Shown: piece after piece, positions 9,465-19,424 of the stretch
Numbering within the stretch: the first letter of the stretch is position 1
Layout of the letters: the number at the start of each line of letters is the position of its first letter
Origin: Bacteroidaceae bacterium
GTDB taxonomy: Bacteria > Bacteroidota > Bacteroidia > Bacteroidales > Bacteroidaceae
Direction of reading: 5' to 3'
Assembly: GCA_017469925.1 (NCBI GenBank)
Contig: JAFUFK010000005.1
Coordinates: 62,001 to 126,000, forward strand
Length of the DNA: 64,000 nucleotides
The notes under the pieces: model-generated
Database searches by the model: none
What the model was told of the DNA's origin: nothing
The model's input: only the letters and a program-made list of their open reading frames with translations
Position numbers and translations under genes: made by a program

Positions 9465-12400
9465 TCATTTAGCCACAACCTTCTTGCCGCCCTGGATGAC
9501 AATGGCGCGATGTTGCGAGTCGTCGGTGATGCGACGACCGCTGAGGTCGTAGGTGGCGTTCTTTATCGTGGAGTCGGCATCTTTGGCCATTGTGGCATCG
9601 CTCTCCACCTGTTCAATGCCGGTGAGCACATCCTCGGAGATGGAACCGTAGAAGTAGAGACGGAAGTTGTCGAAGATGGTCCAGTAGCCGCTCTTGGAAC
9701 TGCTGCAACGAAGGCCGACCTTCATGCTGGTGTCTTTCTGGGTGGTGGTTACATAGACTGCATTGTCGTAGAGTTTCTTCTTGAAGTATGCGGCAGCCGA
9801 AGCCATGGTGTTGGGGATGTAGCGCGTGGGGTTGCCCACCTCGACGTCGTCGTCATGCAGGCGGCGTGTCTGTGCGCCTTCGCCGATATGGCATATCTTG
9901 GCACTCCCAGCCCCTGCATAGAGCCAGGTGGTGACATCGTTGGTGCCGCCTGCGAAGTTTGCGTATGTGGCATCGGCACTGCCCGGACGCTGGAAGGCCT
10001 GCGCCTGGAATTTGAAGGTGCCTTGCGGCAGTCCCGTAACGGTCTGGTAGAAGTTGAAGGACTTCTCGAAGAACTCGCCGCACGAGTTGCTGAAGGTGGC
10101 GCCGCCAGTCCATCCCTCGTTGGTGTTGAAGGCTGCATCAACGATCATGAAGGTGAGGTCGAAGGGGCGGTTGATGTCGGTAGGCGTGGCACTGCTCAGG
10201 AAGTCGATTCCCGCCATCCGGGCTTCCGCGATGAGTGCCTTCACCTCATCGGCAGTGGTACACGTCTTGCCCTCCTGCTCGATGCGGGCAAGGTCGGTGG
10301 TGACTTGGTTGTCGATGCCCGTCACATCTTCGCGGTGTGGAGTCTTTTGCAACTTACGGATTTGGGCAATGAGTTCGTCCAGTTCGTTGAGGAAGTTGTC
10401 CTTCACGCCACTCTCGAAGGTGGGTACCTCGTCCTCGCTGACGAATATCCAGCGCTGCTGGGCGGCACGGTCGTAGAGGTCGACGTTGGCAGCGGCCACT
10501 GCGCCGCCTGCATTGGCCGACAACGCAGGAGGTGTGCCTCCTTGGGGATAGATAATCCAGTAGCCGCGCACCTTGTCGTTGCCCACGGCTACATCCTTGC
10601 GGCCACGCATGAGGTGGAACTTGTCGGCGGCAGTCGGGGTGGCATGGCTCACGGTCTTCATGCCGCTTGCGTAGGTGAGGTAGTTGCCTGTGGCGGCATT
10701 GCGGAAACTATAGTACTGCTTCTGGGGGTCGAAACTGATGTACCAGGCGGCACTGTCGTTGGCCGTCACGTCGCTGTCGGCAGGAACCGTCCAAGTGACC
10801 TTCTTCAGTTTCCCTTCGGTGAGATAGGAGTCATTGAAGCCGCGCTCTTTGGATTCGTTCTTGATGTAGTATTTCTTGGCATCGTCGTGGGGGAACACGT
10901 ACGCCGGCAGACAGAAGCCCCCCGCGTAGTAGTTGACGGGCACCAGTCCGTCCTCGCACATGCCTTGCTGGATGAGCGAGTTGCCGATGTACACAATCTG
11001 CGTGTCGTTCCAGTTGCTTGGGCCAGCCCAGTTGCCGGCTTCCAGGTGTGAGCCGTTGAAGGCATATTTGTCGCACCAGGTGCTTTGGGAGTATGCCCCG
11101 TTGGTTTCCCTCAGTCCCCAGTGTGCGCCATCGTAGGCACCTGTAATCGTGATGTCGTCGCGGTTTTCCCAGAAACGGATGACTCCGTTGGCACGCTCGC
11201 CGGCCCAGTCGCCGTTGATGCTGGTGCGCAGGAACGAGTCGCTCCATCCGCCCCAAACCTCGATGGTGCCGCCACCGATTCCGTGGTTCATCTCGTGCAT
11301 CATGGTGCCCGTGCGCTGACCGGTGTTCGAACCGATGCGCATACCGCCGCCATAGCCGCAGTCGGCAGTGGGGGTGCCAGGGCTGTAGTTGGCCGTCACG
11401 TGGAAGCCCGAGATGCTGGTGTAGTTGCTCCAGTACCAGCAAGCCTCGTTCAGCGCGTTGGTGTTCTTGTTATAGTGGAAATCGCCGCCGTCGTTGTTGT
11501 AGTAGGTGTAGGTCACGTTACCCATGGGCAGGGTGGAAATCTTGATGACATCGCCATAGCCCACGGCATAGTTCTTGGTCATGGCGTAGGCACGGATGTA
11601 ATAGACGGTGGCCGGTTCCATACCCATTCGATAGATGCGGCCGTTGTGCTCCAGATAATCCGTGGAACGCTTGTCCAAGACGGTTGGCTCGGGGTGTGTG
11701 GCCCAGCAGAAACCCTGCTCGAGGATTTGCGAGGTGGAGATGCCCGATACCGTCATCCGGCCGAAAGCCTCGATGGCCCCACGGACATAGCGCGGGTCGG
11801 TGGTGACCTTGGGCGCGGTGCCTGTCCCGTTTGCCACGCGATAGGCAAAAGCGGCCGCCTGCAGTGTGCCAATCATCTGTGCCAGCGCATCGTTCTGTGC
11901 CTCGGGATTGTCGTAGAGGGCCTGTGCCTCGGCGATGGTTGTCTGGAACGCATCGAGACCATTGTCCTTTCCTGTGACTATCACGCCATTGGCCTCCTCA
12001 ATGGCCTTCAGCAGATTGGCATACGCCGTGATGCTGGCCTCGGCAGCCTCCGTCAGCCAGCGCAGGTTGATGGCCGAAGCGGCATAGTTGCCGTCGCCCA
12101 CGGCCAGTGCCTGACGGGCGGCTTCGATGGCATCGAGCAATTGCTGTCTGACGGTGGCGTTCATCTTTTCTCCTGCCAATGCTTCGGCATCGGCAATGCG
12201 TTGCGACATTTCGGCGTTCTGTGCGTCGATGGCACTGCCTATGAAGTAGAGACGGAAGTTGTCCACGGCAATCCAGTTGCCTTTGGCATTCTCTGCCACG
12301 AAACCGATGTTGGCATCGCCTGTCACCGTCACGAACTCGACGCTGTATTCGGCTCTCACGCCTACTTCCACCTGCTGGTATTCGCCCACAAGGTAAGCAC

Positions 12401-13409
12401 CTGTGCGGTGGGTCGTAGCAGAACCTTCCTGTATGTTCTGTGCCGCAGCCTTTACGATGAAGCGACCGTTGGGCAAGCCCGTTACGTGCTGCGTTACGCT
12501 GCCATTGCCTACGGCATTGCCTTGCCCAACCCATTTCTCCACATAGGTGGAACCCTGCTTCAGCGTGAAAGCATCATTCCCCTGGGTCTGCATGTCATTG
12601 TGTGTCCAGCCCGTCCAGCCGTCCTCGAAACTGGGATTCAGGATGCTGCTGGTCATGTCGTAGGGCAGTTCGGGGCTGGCGTTTGCCAATCGGTAAGTCC
12701 GCTCGGCTTCCTCCAACCGTTGCAGTTGGGCGACCACAGCCTCGGAAGTAGTGGCTTCGTCGTTGAGCACCTGTTCGGCCTGAGTTATCGCCTGTAGCAG
12801 GAGGTTGGCATCGGTGCCTGCCCCGTCGCCATAGAGGGTGCGCAGTTCGCCGACTTTGTCTTGCAGCATCTGCTTGGCCTCGGCCAGTCCCTCGCCAACC
12901 CGCGTCAGGCGGAAATTGTCCACCGCTATCCAGTTGCCCGAGGCGCTGGCGGCTTCGAAACCGATGGTAATCTCTCCTGTTACATGGGTGAAGGCGACCG
13001 TATAGGTGCCCCGCACGGTAACCGCTGTGCGCTGGTCGCCTGCAAAAATCCAAGCACCAGTTTGAGCAGCCTCTGGAGTGTCTTCCTGGATGTTTTGGGC
13101 TGCCGCGGTCATTTCATAGTTGCCTGGCGGCAGGTCACTAAGCACTTGATACACAGTTCCCGACCCTACGGCTCCGCCACGGCCAGTCCACTTTTCCACA
13201 TAGACGTTGCCCTGTTTAATGTTGAAGACACTGTTTTCCTGGGTTTGCATATTACTCTGCGTCCACCCGTTGAAGCCATTCTTCTCGAAACTGGGATTTG
13301 TGATTCTACTCGTGTAGTCGGCTTGTCCGAAAGCCTGCATACTTACGTACATGGACAATAAAACGATAAAAAGCTTTCTGCCATGCCCTTGAATAAAAGT
13401 CCTTGTCAT
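9465..13409 (-). CDS. Giant secreted paralogue with degenerate metalloprotease-like core and sorting tail
   Basis: A 1314-residue protein with a signal peptide ending near QAFGQ. It has two galactose-binding-like modules (about 30-175 and 245-395, both ending NWIAVDNFRL), helical spacers, an FN3-like domain (about 530-620), a core aligned with that of the downstream neighbour, a trefoil-like stretch and a further binding module. The core has HEMNHGIGGGT from His705: the HExxHxxG part is kept, but the following His of the paralogue is replaced. The C-terminus YDLSGRRI...GGKKVVAK resembles a type-IX-secretion sorting signal, in contrast to the dockerins of its neighbour. The two genes are 68 bp apart and probably arose by duplication. 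Its own promoter lies at 13453-13483. Confidence 0.8.
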   Translation of the reverse strand: MTRTFIQGHGRKLFIVLLSMYVSMQAFGQADYTSRITNPSFEKNGFNGWTQSNMQTQENSVFNIKQGNVYVEKWTGRGGAVGSGTVYQVLSDLPPGNYEMTAAAQNIQEDTPEAAQTGAWIFAGDQRTAVTVRGTYTVAFTHVTGEITIGFEAASASGNWIAVDNFRLTRVGEGLAEAKQMLQDKVGELRTLYGDGAGTDANLLLQAITQAEQVLNDEATTSEAVVAQLQRLEEAERTYRLANASPELPYDMTSSILNPSFEDGWTGWTHNDMQTQGNDAFTLKQGSTYVEKWVGQGNAVGNGSVTQHVTGLPNGRFIVKAAAQNIQEGSATTHRTGAYLVGEYQQVEVGVRAEYSVEFVTVTGDANIGFVAENAKGNWIAVDNFRLYFIGSAIDAQNAEMSQRIADAEALAGEKMNATVRQQLLDAIEAARQALAVGDGNYAASAINLRWLTEAAEASITAYANLLKAIEEANGVIVTGKDNGLDAFQTTIAEAQALYDNPEAQNDALAQMIGTLQAAAFAYRVANGTGTAPKVTTDPRYVRGAIEAFGRMTVSGISTSQILEQGFCWATHPEPTVLDKRSTDYLEHNGRIYRMGMEPATVYYIRAYAMTKNYAVGYGDVIKISTLPMGNVTYTYYNNDGGDFHYNKNTNALNEACWYWSNYTSISGFHVTANYSPGTPTADCGYGGGMRIGSNTGQRTGTMMHEMNHGIGGGTIEVWGGWSDSFLRTSINGDWAGERANGVIRFWENRDDITITGAYDGAHWGLRETNGAYSQSTWCDKYAFNGSHLEAGNWAGPSNWNDTQIVYIGNSLIQQGMCEDGLVPVNYYAGGFCLPAYVFPHDDAKKYYIKNESKERGFNDSYLTEGKLKKVTWTVPADSDVTANDSAAWYISFDPQKQYYSFRNAATGNYLTYASGMKTVSHATPTAADKFHLMRGRKDVAVGNDKVRGYWIIYPQGGTPPALSANAGGAVAAANVDLYDRAAQQRWIFVSEDEVPTFESGVKDNFLNELDELIAQIRKLQKTPHREDVTGIDNQVTTDLARIEQEGKTCTTADEVKALIAEARMAGIDFLSSATPTDINRPFDLTFMIVDAAFNTNEGWTGGATFSNSCGEFFEKSFNFYQTVTGLPQGTFKFQAQAFQRPGSADATYANFAGGTNDVTTWLYAGAGSAKICHIGEGAQTRRLHDDDVEVGNPTRYIPNTMASAAAYFKKKLYDNAVYVTTTQKDTSMKVGLRCSSSKSGYWTIFDNFRLYFYGSISEDVLTGIEQVESDATMAKDADSTIKNATYDLSGRRITDDSQHRAIVIQGGKKVVAK

Positions 13410-13452
13410 TGTTGCTTTCCTTTGTTAGTTAGTTTAAGGTCAAATTCGCTGA

Positions 13453-13483
13453 CAAATTTACGAAATAATTGCATCCCGAGCAA
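13453..13483 (-). promoter_or_regulatory. Promoter for the giant secreted protein pair
   Basis: On the minus strand, TTGC (13483-13480), a 19-bp spacer and TAAATTTG (13460-13453) fit the Bacteroidetes promoter pattern. The leader to the ATG at 13409 would be about 36 nt. Confidence 0.7.
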
Positions 13484-13542
13484 GAAAAGACGCTAAATGT
13501 TAATTTATGAGCCGCAATGACGGCGCTTTCGGGAATTTTGTG

Positions 13543-13550
13543 TAAATTTG
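13543..13550 (+). promoter_or_regulatory. -7 element for xseAB
   Basis: TAAATTTG at 13543-13550 matches TAnnTTTG and lies 22 bp before the xseA ATG. No good -33 TTTG is seen at the right distance, so only half of the promoter is supported. It is divergent from the promoter at 13453-13483. Confidence 0.55.
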
Positions 13551-13572
13551 CAGGAAAAGAAACGTTTGGCTC

Positions 13573-14760
13573 ATGACGCAACAACCCTTGACGCTATTCC
13601 AACTGAATAGCCTCGTGCGCGAAACACTGGAGGCTGGCCTGCCCGACACCTATTGGGTGCAGGGCGAACTAAGCGAGGGACGTGCGGGCTACGGAGGCCA
13701 CTTCTATGGCGAACTGGTGCAGAAGGACGAACGACGCGGTATCATCGTGGCCAAGGCACGTGTCACCTGCTGGGCCAATGCCTACAGCACCTTGGCGCCA
13801 GAGTTCGAGGCACAGACGGGCGAGACCCTGCGTGCCGGGCTCAACGTCCTGCTATGTGTCAGCGTCACCTTCCACCAGCAGTATGGTTTCAGCCTGACCA
13901 TCCACGACATCGACCCCTCCTACACCCTTGGCGACATGGCACGGCGCCGTCAGCAGATTCTACGCCAACTGGAGGCCGACGGCATACTCCATGACAACCA
14001 GACCCTTCCCTTACCCCTGTTGGCACGGCGTATAGCCGTCGTCAGCAGCGAGTCGGCTGCCGGCTATGGTGACTTCTGTAACCAGTTGCAGCAGAACGAC
14101 TATGGGTTCCACTTCCGCCTACGCCTGTTCCCCGCCGTCATGCAGGGCAGTAGGGTGGAGGAGAGTGTCATCGCAGCCCTTGAGCGGATAGCGGCCGAGG
14201 CCGAACAGTGGGATGTGGTGGTCATTATCCGCGGCGGTGGTGCTACCAGCGACCTCTCGGACTTCGACTCTTATCCCCTGGCGGCCTGCATCGCGCAAAT
14301 GCCCTTGCCCGTCATTACTGGCATAGGCCACGAACGCGACGAGACGGTGCTCGACCATGTGGCCCATACCCACCTGAAGACCCCGACGGCCGTGGCAGCC
14401 TTCCTCATCGACCATCTGGCGCGCCAACTCCAGACCATCGACGACCTCAGCCGGCGCATTGCCCATAGCGTGGCCGACCGCCTCCAGTCGGGTCGCCGCC
14501 ACATCGACCTGTTGGAACAACGCCTGCGCTCCGATGCCGCCCAACTGCTCCTGCGCCATCGCCATCGCATCGACCTGTTGGAACAACGCCTCCGAGGCCT
14601 CGACCCCCAGTTGCTCCTCCGCCGTGGCTATAGCATCACCCTGGACAGCGAAGGACGCCTCCTGCGCGACGCCTCGCAGGTGACCCCGGGACAGACCATT
14701 ACTACCCGACTTGAAAAAGGACAAATAACCTCAACCATCGTATCATGCAAGAGAAAATGA
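13573..14760 (+). CDS. xseA: Exodeoxyribonuclease VII large subunit
   Basis: A 395-residue protein with the XseA layout: an N-terminal OB-fold nucleic-acid binding domain (about 1-105), a catalytic domain containing VIIRGGGATSDLSDF and TGIGHERDETVLD, and a long helical C-terminal part rich in Gln/Arg that joins the small subunit. The enzyme degrades single-stranded DNA to oligonucleotides in mismatch repair and damage processing in the cytoplasm. The gene ends within the start of xseB, so the two subunits are translated together. The C-terminal helical region contains an internal repeat (HIDLLEQRLRSD and RIDLLEQRLRGL). Confidence 0.95.
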   Translation: MTQQPLTLFQLNSLVRETLEAGLPDTYWVQGELSEGRAGYGGHFYGELVQKDERRGIIVAKARVTCWANAYSTLAPEFEAQTGETLRAGLNVLLCVSVTFHQQYGFSLTIHDIDPSYTLGDMARRRQQILRQLEADGILHDNQTLPLPLLARRIAVVSSESAAGYGDFCNQLQQNDYGFHFRLRLFPAVMQGSRVEESVIAALERIAAEAEQWDVVVIIRGGGATSDLSDFDSYPLAACIAQMPLPVITGIGHERDETVLDHVAHTHLKTPTAVAAFLIDHLARQLQTIDDLSRRIAHSVADRLQSGRRHIDLLEQRLRSDAAQLLLRHRHRIDLLEQRLRGLDPQLLLRRGYSITLDSEGRLLRDASQVTPGQTITTRLEKGQITSTIVSCKRK

Positions 14761-14942
14761 CATACGAACAGGCCCTTCAGCGCCTCGAGACTATTGCCAA
14801 CCGCCTGGAGCAAGGCGACGTGCCCATCGACGAGATTGCCCGCCAACTCAAGGAGGCGCAGCAACTCGTCAAACTCTGCCGCGACCAACTGACCGCGGCC
14901 GACGAGGCCATCGCCCAACTGAATAAAGAACAAGAGAAATAG
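14745..14942 (+). CDS. xseB: Exodeoxyribonuclease VII small subunit
   Basis: A 65-residue helical protein with the XseB pattern (YEQALQRLETIANRLEQGD...). It overlaps the end of xseA. The ATG at 14745 gives the full length; a second ATG at 14757 forms an ATGA overlap with the xseA stop and would give a 61-residue product. Either start is plausible. It coats the helical arms of XseA and is required for exonuclease VII activity. Confidence 0.93.
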   Translation: MQEKMTYEQALQRLETIANRLEQGDVPIDEIARQLKEAQQLVKLCRDQLTAADEAIAQLNKEQEK

Positions 14943-14963
14943 TAACCACAAAAAGATATTACA

Positions 14964-17900
14964 ATGAAGACGAGAAATCTGTTTTTGCTGATTATGGCTG
15001 TCCTGTTTTGTGGAAGCCAAAAGGTTTCGGCCGCTTGGGACGTGAGTGTAGGTGAAACATGGTATGGTTATATCATCCACTTTGATACCTTTGGCCAGTA
15101 TGCTGCTCAAATCAAATCCATTGAGCCTTTCTATCTGGGCATGGGTACTTATAATGAATTAGAAGTGCCGGAAACATATGTGGCTTCCCTTTTTGCTTTC
15201 GCCGTGCAGGCCATCGGACAGGAGGCTTGCAAGGGCCTTACGGAACTGAAGAAGGTAACCTTCCAAGGTTCGTCGCTGAAATACATCAACCCGAGTGCCT
15301 TCGAGGGCTGTACCGGGCTGACATCAATAGACCTGCCCAATAGCGTAAAGTATATATACGCGAATGCCTTTGCTGGCTGTACGGGCCTGACGGAAGTAAG
15401 GCTTCCCAATAATATTGCAGTCATCAGTAGCAATATTTTCAATGGCTGCAGCAGTTTGCGCAGTATCATATCGGATTCCTACAACCCAGTAAATATTAGT
15501 AGTAATGGCAGTTCTTCCTTCAACGGCCTGCCCGACGATTGTGTGCTACACATTCCTTACGGCATGGAGAGCGTATATGCCGAGCGAGGCTGGACGACGG
15601 ACATCTTCAAGGGAGGTATCGTAGCCGAGACCACCTTCACGAAGGACAACGTGACCTACCGTGTCACAGGCTCTAATACCGTGGAGGTGATTGGCTGTAC
15701 GGCTGAAGGCTATGTGAACATCCCGGCTTCAGTATCACTCTACACGACGGAGTGGACTAACTATGATGTGACGGCCCTGGCAGAAGGCGCCTTCGAGGGC
15801 AACACGGGGCTGACCTCCATCACCCTGCCTTCCACCATTACTTCGTTTGGCGACCGTGCCTTCTCGGGTTGCACAGGGCTGACCTCGTTCTTCGTCACTA
15901 TGACTACGGCTCCGACTGTTACAGCCTCCGTATTTGAGGGCATTGTAAAGGCCAACTGCAAACTCTATGTACCCAAGGATATGGCTGAAGAATATTCTGA
16001 TTGGGCAAGATACTTTGTAACGGTCGTAGATGGCGAAACCTTTACGGAGACCATCAACGGCGTGGAGACTACCTTCCTCATTACGGGTGAGACCACCGTG
16101 CAGTTGGGCGACGGAGCAGTGGCTATACCGACGGACTATTCGGGTGCCTACGTTATCCCTGAGACGGTGGAGCACGACGGCGTGACCTACAACGTGACAG
16201 AACTGGGTCGTTATGCTTTCAACCAATGTACTTCACTGACAAGTGTCACGTTGCCCGAGGCTATTACAAAGATTGGAGCACGCGCATTTTCTGGTTGTTC
16301 ATCCTTGAGTTCTGTTCAAGGAATGGACAATGTAACCATAATCGACCAAGGGGCTTTTGCCTATTGCAGCAGTTTGCAGGAGATACATCTGCCAGAGGGA
16401 CTTTCTATCATAGCAAGACAGGCATTCACTTATTCCGGGCTGGCTCATTTGGAAATCCCCAGCACGTTGACAGCCATTTACGTCGGTGCATTTAAGTTTA
16501 TACCCACTCTCACCTCGGTTCGCTCAAAACTAATGAACCCTGTAGGCATAACGGATGCATTTGAGGGAGTATCATCTAATTGCATACTTACCATCCCGCA
16601 GGGTACTACACAAGCATATAGGGATGCGTTATGGTCAGGATTCTTTAGTAGCGTTGTTGAGGACGGCATCCTTTATGGGACGACTGTTGAGGGCGTTCGA
16701 TTTGCTGCGATGGTAATCGAGGGCAATGATGTGAAGATTTATGCCTCGGAAGTAGATGATTTAGGGGATGAAAGCCCCATTCAGGTCATTGATACCAACA
16801 CCGAAGGGACGGTCACCCTGCCATCATCGTTCGACTATTTGGGCCAGACATACTATGTGAAGGAGATTGGCGGATATGCATTCATGGGATGCAAGAAAAT
16901 CACCTCCGTCACCATCCCCGAGGGTGTGACAAGTATCGGCAAATGGGCTTTCGTCAATTGTGAGAACCTGGAGTCGGTTTCACTTCCTTCTACCCTGACC
17001 ATCATTGGAGATGATGCCTTCTATAATTGTAACCTTTCTGCAGTGGCATTGCCTGAGAACTTGACTACAATCAGTCGCGGTGTCTTTAGGGTAAACAAAA
17101 ACCTGACCACCATCATGCTTCCACGTTCGCTACAGAGCATAGGCTATAATGTGTTTTCCGGCACCAACCTTCTTTCCGTCTTGTCTCCAATCACAGATCC
17201 CTTTGAACTTCCGTCGGATAACGAAGGTGCCTTCTGGCCAGACCAGACGAAGGATAACCCTGTCATCCTGACCGTGCCCTATGGTACAAAGCAGAGGTAT
17301 CTCGACAGAGGTTGGAAACAGCGCGAGGGCTCTGAGAACCATGCCTTCTACAAGGTTGTGGAGGAACAGGTGGACATGAACCATACCTTCCTGCAAGTGG
17401 GCGAGGGGGCCAAGGTGCTCGTCAGTTATGAGGATCCGGTCTCCGGGTCGGAAACGATTTTCAGGTTGCAACCGAACAAGGCCTCTCAGGCCTACCTCCA
17501 TACTACCAACTGCGCAGACGCATACTTCTACGTACAAGTTCAGGACGGTTACACCTACACCTTGCTGCGCAATGGCGAGGAGTTCACGGGTGCAACCTAC
17601 AATACTAACTTGGAAGGCGAAGACTATACCCTCATAAACTTCATTGGCGATGACATCAACGACGAAGCTACGTGGCAAATTGTCGTTACGCCGACGGACA
17701 GCGGCAGCAGCACTGAGGTGAACGTAGGCGACGTCAACCAGGACGGCAGCATCACTATTGCCGACGTAACGGCTCTGGTGAACATCATCCTGGGCAAGAC
17801 CGTCGTTCCCGGCCCGATAAGCGACGTGACACTTGACTGCAATGTCGTAATGAAGCCCGACGCTAACTACACACAATTCTATATTCCCGTGAGCGACAGG

Positions 17901-18302
17901 CTCGTCAATGCCTTCCGACTGACGGCTTCGCAGATTGCTTCGAAACTGCTCAATAGCCCTGCAGAGCCGCAGAACGGCCAGATTGAGTTGGTGTCGTATA
18001 ATGCCGATGGAATACCTTACTCGTCTTATACCGCAGTAAGTGGAAAGGGCGAAATTGGCTACTGGTACGATGCCGATGGCTATCCCATGAATTGGAGTAC
18101 GGAGACCAAACTCGCACTCTATTTCGACAAGAATGCCCAGAAGTTTGCCGTGATACTGCATCCCCAAACGTCGTCTGGCCTCTCGGTAAACGTGAAGCAG
18201 GCGCTAATCTACAAGGACAACAGCGGCAAGACGGTCACTGCCACCATCAACTTCCACGTCACCGTCGATGAGGTTGCGGAGAATTCGGCAACATTTCTGT
18301 GA
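14964..18302 (+). CDS. BspA-like leucine-rich repeat surface protein with half dockerin and C-terminal beta domain
   Basis: A 1112-residue protein with a signal peptide ending near KVSAA. Residues of about 60-770 consist of BspA/Treponema-type leucine-rich repeats (LRR_5), recognisable by recurring AFxGCTGLTSI and LPxxVxxIGxxAF units. Near residues 921-945 there is one dockerin-type repeat (GDVNQDGSITIADV), encoded at about 17724-17799; a second repeat is missing, so it is only half of a canonical dockerin. The last 170 residues form an extra beta-rich domain with GYWYDADGYPMNW that may belong to the DUF4859 group (tentative). Proteins of this type bind host or plant surface ligands. It lies 21 bp after xseB, although functionally unrelated; base composition is visibly lower in GC than in xseA. 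Confidence 0.82.
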   Translation: MKTRNLFLLIMAVLFCGSQKVSAAWDVSVGETWYGYIIHFDTFGQYAAQIKSIEPFYLGMGTYNELEVPETYVASLFAFAVQAIGQEACKGLTELKKVTFQGSSLKYINPSAFEGCTGLTSIDLPNSVKYIYANAFAGCTGLTEVRLPNNIAVISSNIFNGCSSLRSIISDSYNPVNISSNGSSSFNGLPDDCVLHIPYGMESVYAERGWTTDIFKGGIVAETTFTKDNVTYRVTGSNTVEVIGCTAEGYVNIPASVSLYTTEWTNYDVTALAEGAFEGNTGLTSITLPSTITSFGDRAFSGCTGLTSFFVTMTTAPTVTASVFEGIVKANCKLYVPKDMAEEYSDWARYFVTVVDGETFTETINGVETTFLITGETTVQLGDGAVAIPTDYSGAYVIPETVEHDGVTYNVTELGRYAFNQCTSLTSVTLPEAITKIGARAFSGCSSLSSVQGMDNVTIIDQGAFAYCSSLQEIHLPEGLSIIARQAFTYSGLAHLEIPSTLTAIYVGAFKFIPTLTSVRSKLMNPVGITDAFEGVSSNCILTIPQGTTQAYRDALWSGFFSSVVEDGILYGTTVEGVRFAAMVIEGNDVKIYASEVDDLGDESPIQVIDTNTEGTVTLPSSFDYLGQTYYVKEIGGYAFMGCKKITSVTIPEGVTSIGKWAFVNCENLESVSLPSTLTIIGDDAFYNCNLSAVALPENLTTISRGVFRVNKNLTTIMLPRSLQSIGYNVFSGTNLLSVLSPITDPFELPSDNEGAFWPDQTKDNPVILTVPYGTKQRYLDRGWKQREGSENHAFYKVVEEQVDMNHTFLQVGEGAKVLVSYEDPVSGSETIFRLQPNKASQAYLHTTNCADAYFYVQVQDGYTYTLLRNGEEFTGATYNTNLEGEDYTLINFIGDDINDEATWQIVVTPTDSGSSTEVNVGDVNQDGSITIADVTALVNIILGKTVVPGPISDVTLDCNVVMKPDANYTQFYIPVSDRLVNAFRLTASQIASKLLNSPAEPQNGQIELVSYNADGIPYSSYTAVSGKGEIGYWYDADGYPMNWSTETKLALYFDKNAQKFAVILHPQTSSGLSVNVKQALIYKDNSGKTVTATINFHVTVDEVAENSATFL

Positions 18303-18332
18303 CCAATAGTTCGCTATGTCGAAATAATTGTT

Positions 18333-18340
18333 TAACTTTG
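18333..18340 (+). promoter_or_regulatory. -7 element for ilvE
   Basis: TAACTTTG matches the TAnnTTTG consensus 30 bp before the ilvE ATG. The -33 region is weak (AGTTCG near 18308), so the promoter is supported mainly by this box. Confidence 0.55.
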
Positions 18341-18370
18341 TTCCGTTTTAGGAAAAAGGTAAAAAAGATT

Positions 18371-19390
18371 ATGAAAGAGATTGATTGGAAGAACCTGTCT
18401 TTTGGTTACTTGAAGACGGACTACAACGTACGCTGCTATTACCGCGACGGCCAATGGGGCCAGATAGAGGTGTGCAGCGAAGAGACCATACCCATGCACA
18501 TGGCAGCCGTTTGTCTGCACTATGGTCAGGAGGCATTCGAGGGTCTGAAGGCCTATCGTTGCCCCGACGGCCACGTCCGTGTTTTCCGTAGCGACGAGAA
18601 TGCCGCCCGCTTGCAGGCCACCAGCCGCGGACTGCTGATGCCCGAGGTTTCGACGGAACTCTTCAATGAGATGGTCGATCGGGTGGTGCGCCTCAACGAA
18701 CGTTGGATTCCGCCATACGAGAGTGGGGCCACGCTCTACATTCGTCCCCTGCTTATCGGCACGGGGGCTCAGGTGGGCGTTCACCCCAGCGACGAATACT
18801 TGTTTCTTATCTTTGTGTCGCCCGTCGGCCCGTACTTCAAGGGTGGCTTTGCCACGAATCCCTACGTCATTACGCGCGACTACGACCGTTCGGCACCGCT
18901 CGGCACGGGTTGCTATAAGGTGGGTGGTAACTATGCCGCATCGTTGCGTGCCAACAAGTGGGCCCACGATCAAGGCTATTCGTGCGAGTTCTATCTCGAT
19001 GCCAAGGAGAAGAAGTACATCGACGAGTGCGGTGCGGCCAACTTCTTTGGTATCAAGGACAACACATACGTTACGCCGCTTAGCAACAGCATCCTGCCTT
19101 CGGTGACGAACAAGAGCCTGATGCAACTGGCCGAGGACCTCGGTCTGAAGGTGGAGCGTCGTCCGATACCCTTGGAGGAACTTGAGACCTTCGAGGAGGC
19201 TGGCGCCTGCGGTACGGCTGCCGTCATCTCGCCCATTGAGCGTATCGATGACCCAGATACTGGCCATAGTTATGTCTTCAGTAAGGACGGTAAGCCAGGT
19301 GTTATCAGTGAAAAACTTTACAAGAAACTGATAGCCATCCAGTATGGCATCGAGCCCGACCGACATGGTTGGGCGCGCATCGTAATCTGA
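18371..19390 (+). CDS. ilvE: Branched-chain amino acid aminotransferase
   Basis: A 339-residue class IV PLP aminotransferase. The start at 18371 (MKEIDWKN) is chosen because the upstream in-frame extension overlaps the end of the previous gene and has no family likeness, and because the promoter lies between. The PLP lysine is seen in GCYKVGGNY, about residue 183, as in long-form BCATs. Other signs are GQEAFEGLKAYR near the N-terminus and ACGTAAVISPI near the C-terminus. The enzyme interconverts Leu, Ile and Val with their 2-oxo acids using 2-oxoglutarate. It is monocistronic and bounded by a shared terminator. Confidence 0.95.
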   Translation: MKEIDWKNLSFGYLKTDYNVRCYYRDGQWGQIEVCSEETIPMHMAAVCLHYGQEAFEGLKAYRCPDGHVRVFRSDENAARLQATSRGLLMPEVSTELFNEMVDRVVRLNERWIPPYESGATLYIRPLLIGTGAQVGVHPSDEYLFLIFVSPVGPYFKGGFATNPYVITRDYDRSAPLGTGCYKVGGNYAASLRANKWAHDQGYSCEFYLDAKEKKYIDECGAANFFGIKDNTYVTPLSNSILPSVTNKSLMQLAEDLGLKVERRPIPLEELETFEEAGACGTAAVISPIERIDDPDTGHSYVFSKDGKPGVISEKLYKKLIAIQYGIEPDRHGWARIVI

Positions 19391-19424
19391 CAACAAAGCC
19401 GAGCAAGACGCTCGGCTTTGTTGT
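19390..19424. terminator. Bidirectional terminator between ilvE and mrp
   Basis: A perfect 15-bp inverted repeat (ACAACAAAGCCGAGC) with a 5-base loop AAGAC. It begins at the ilvE stop and touches the mrp stop codon, so it can serve both convergent genes. Confidence 0.9.
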
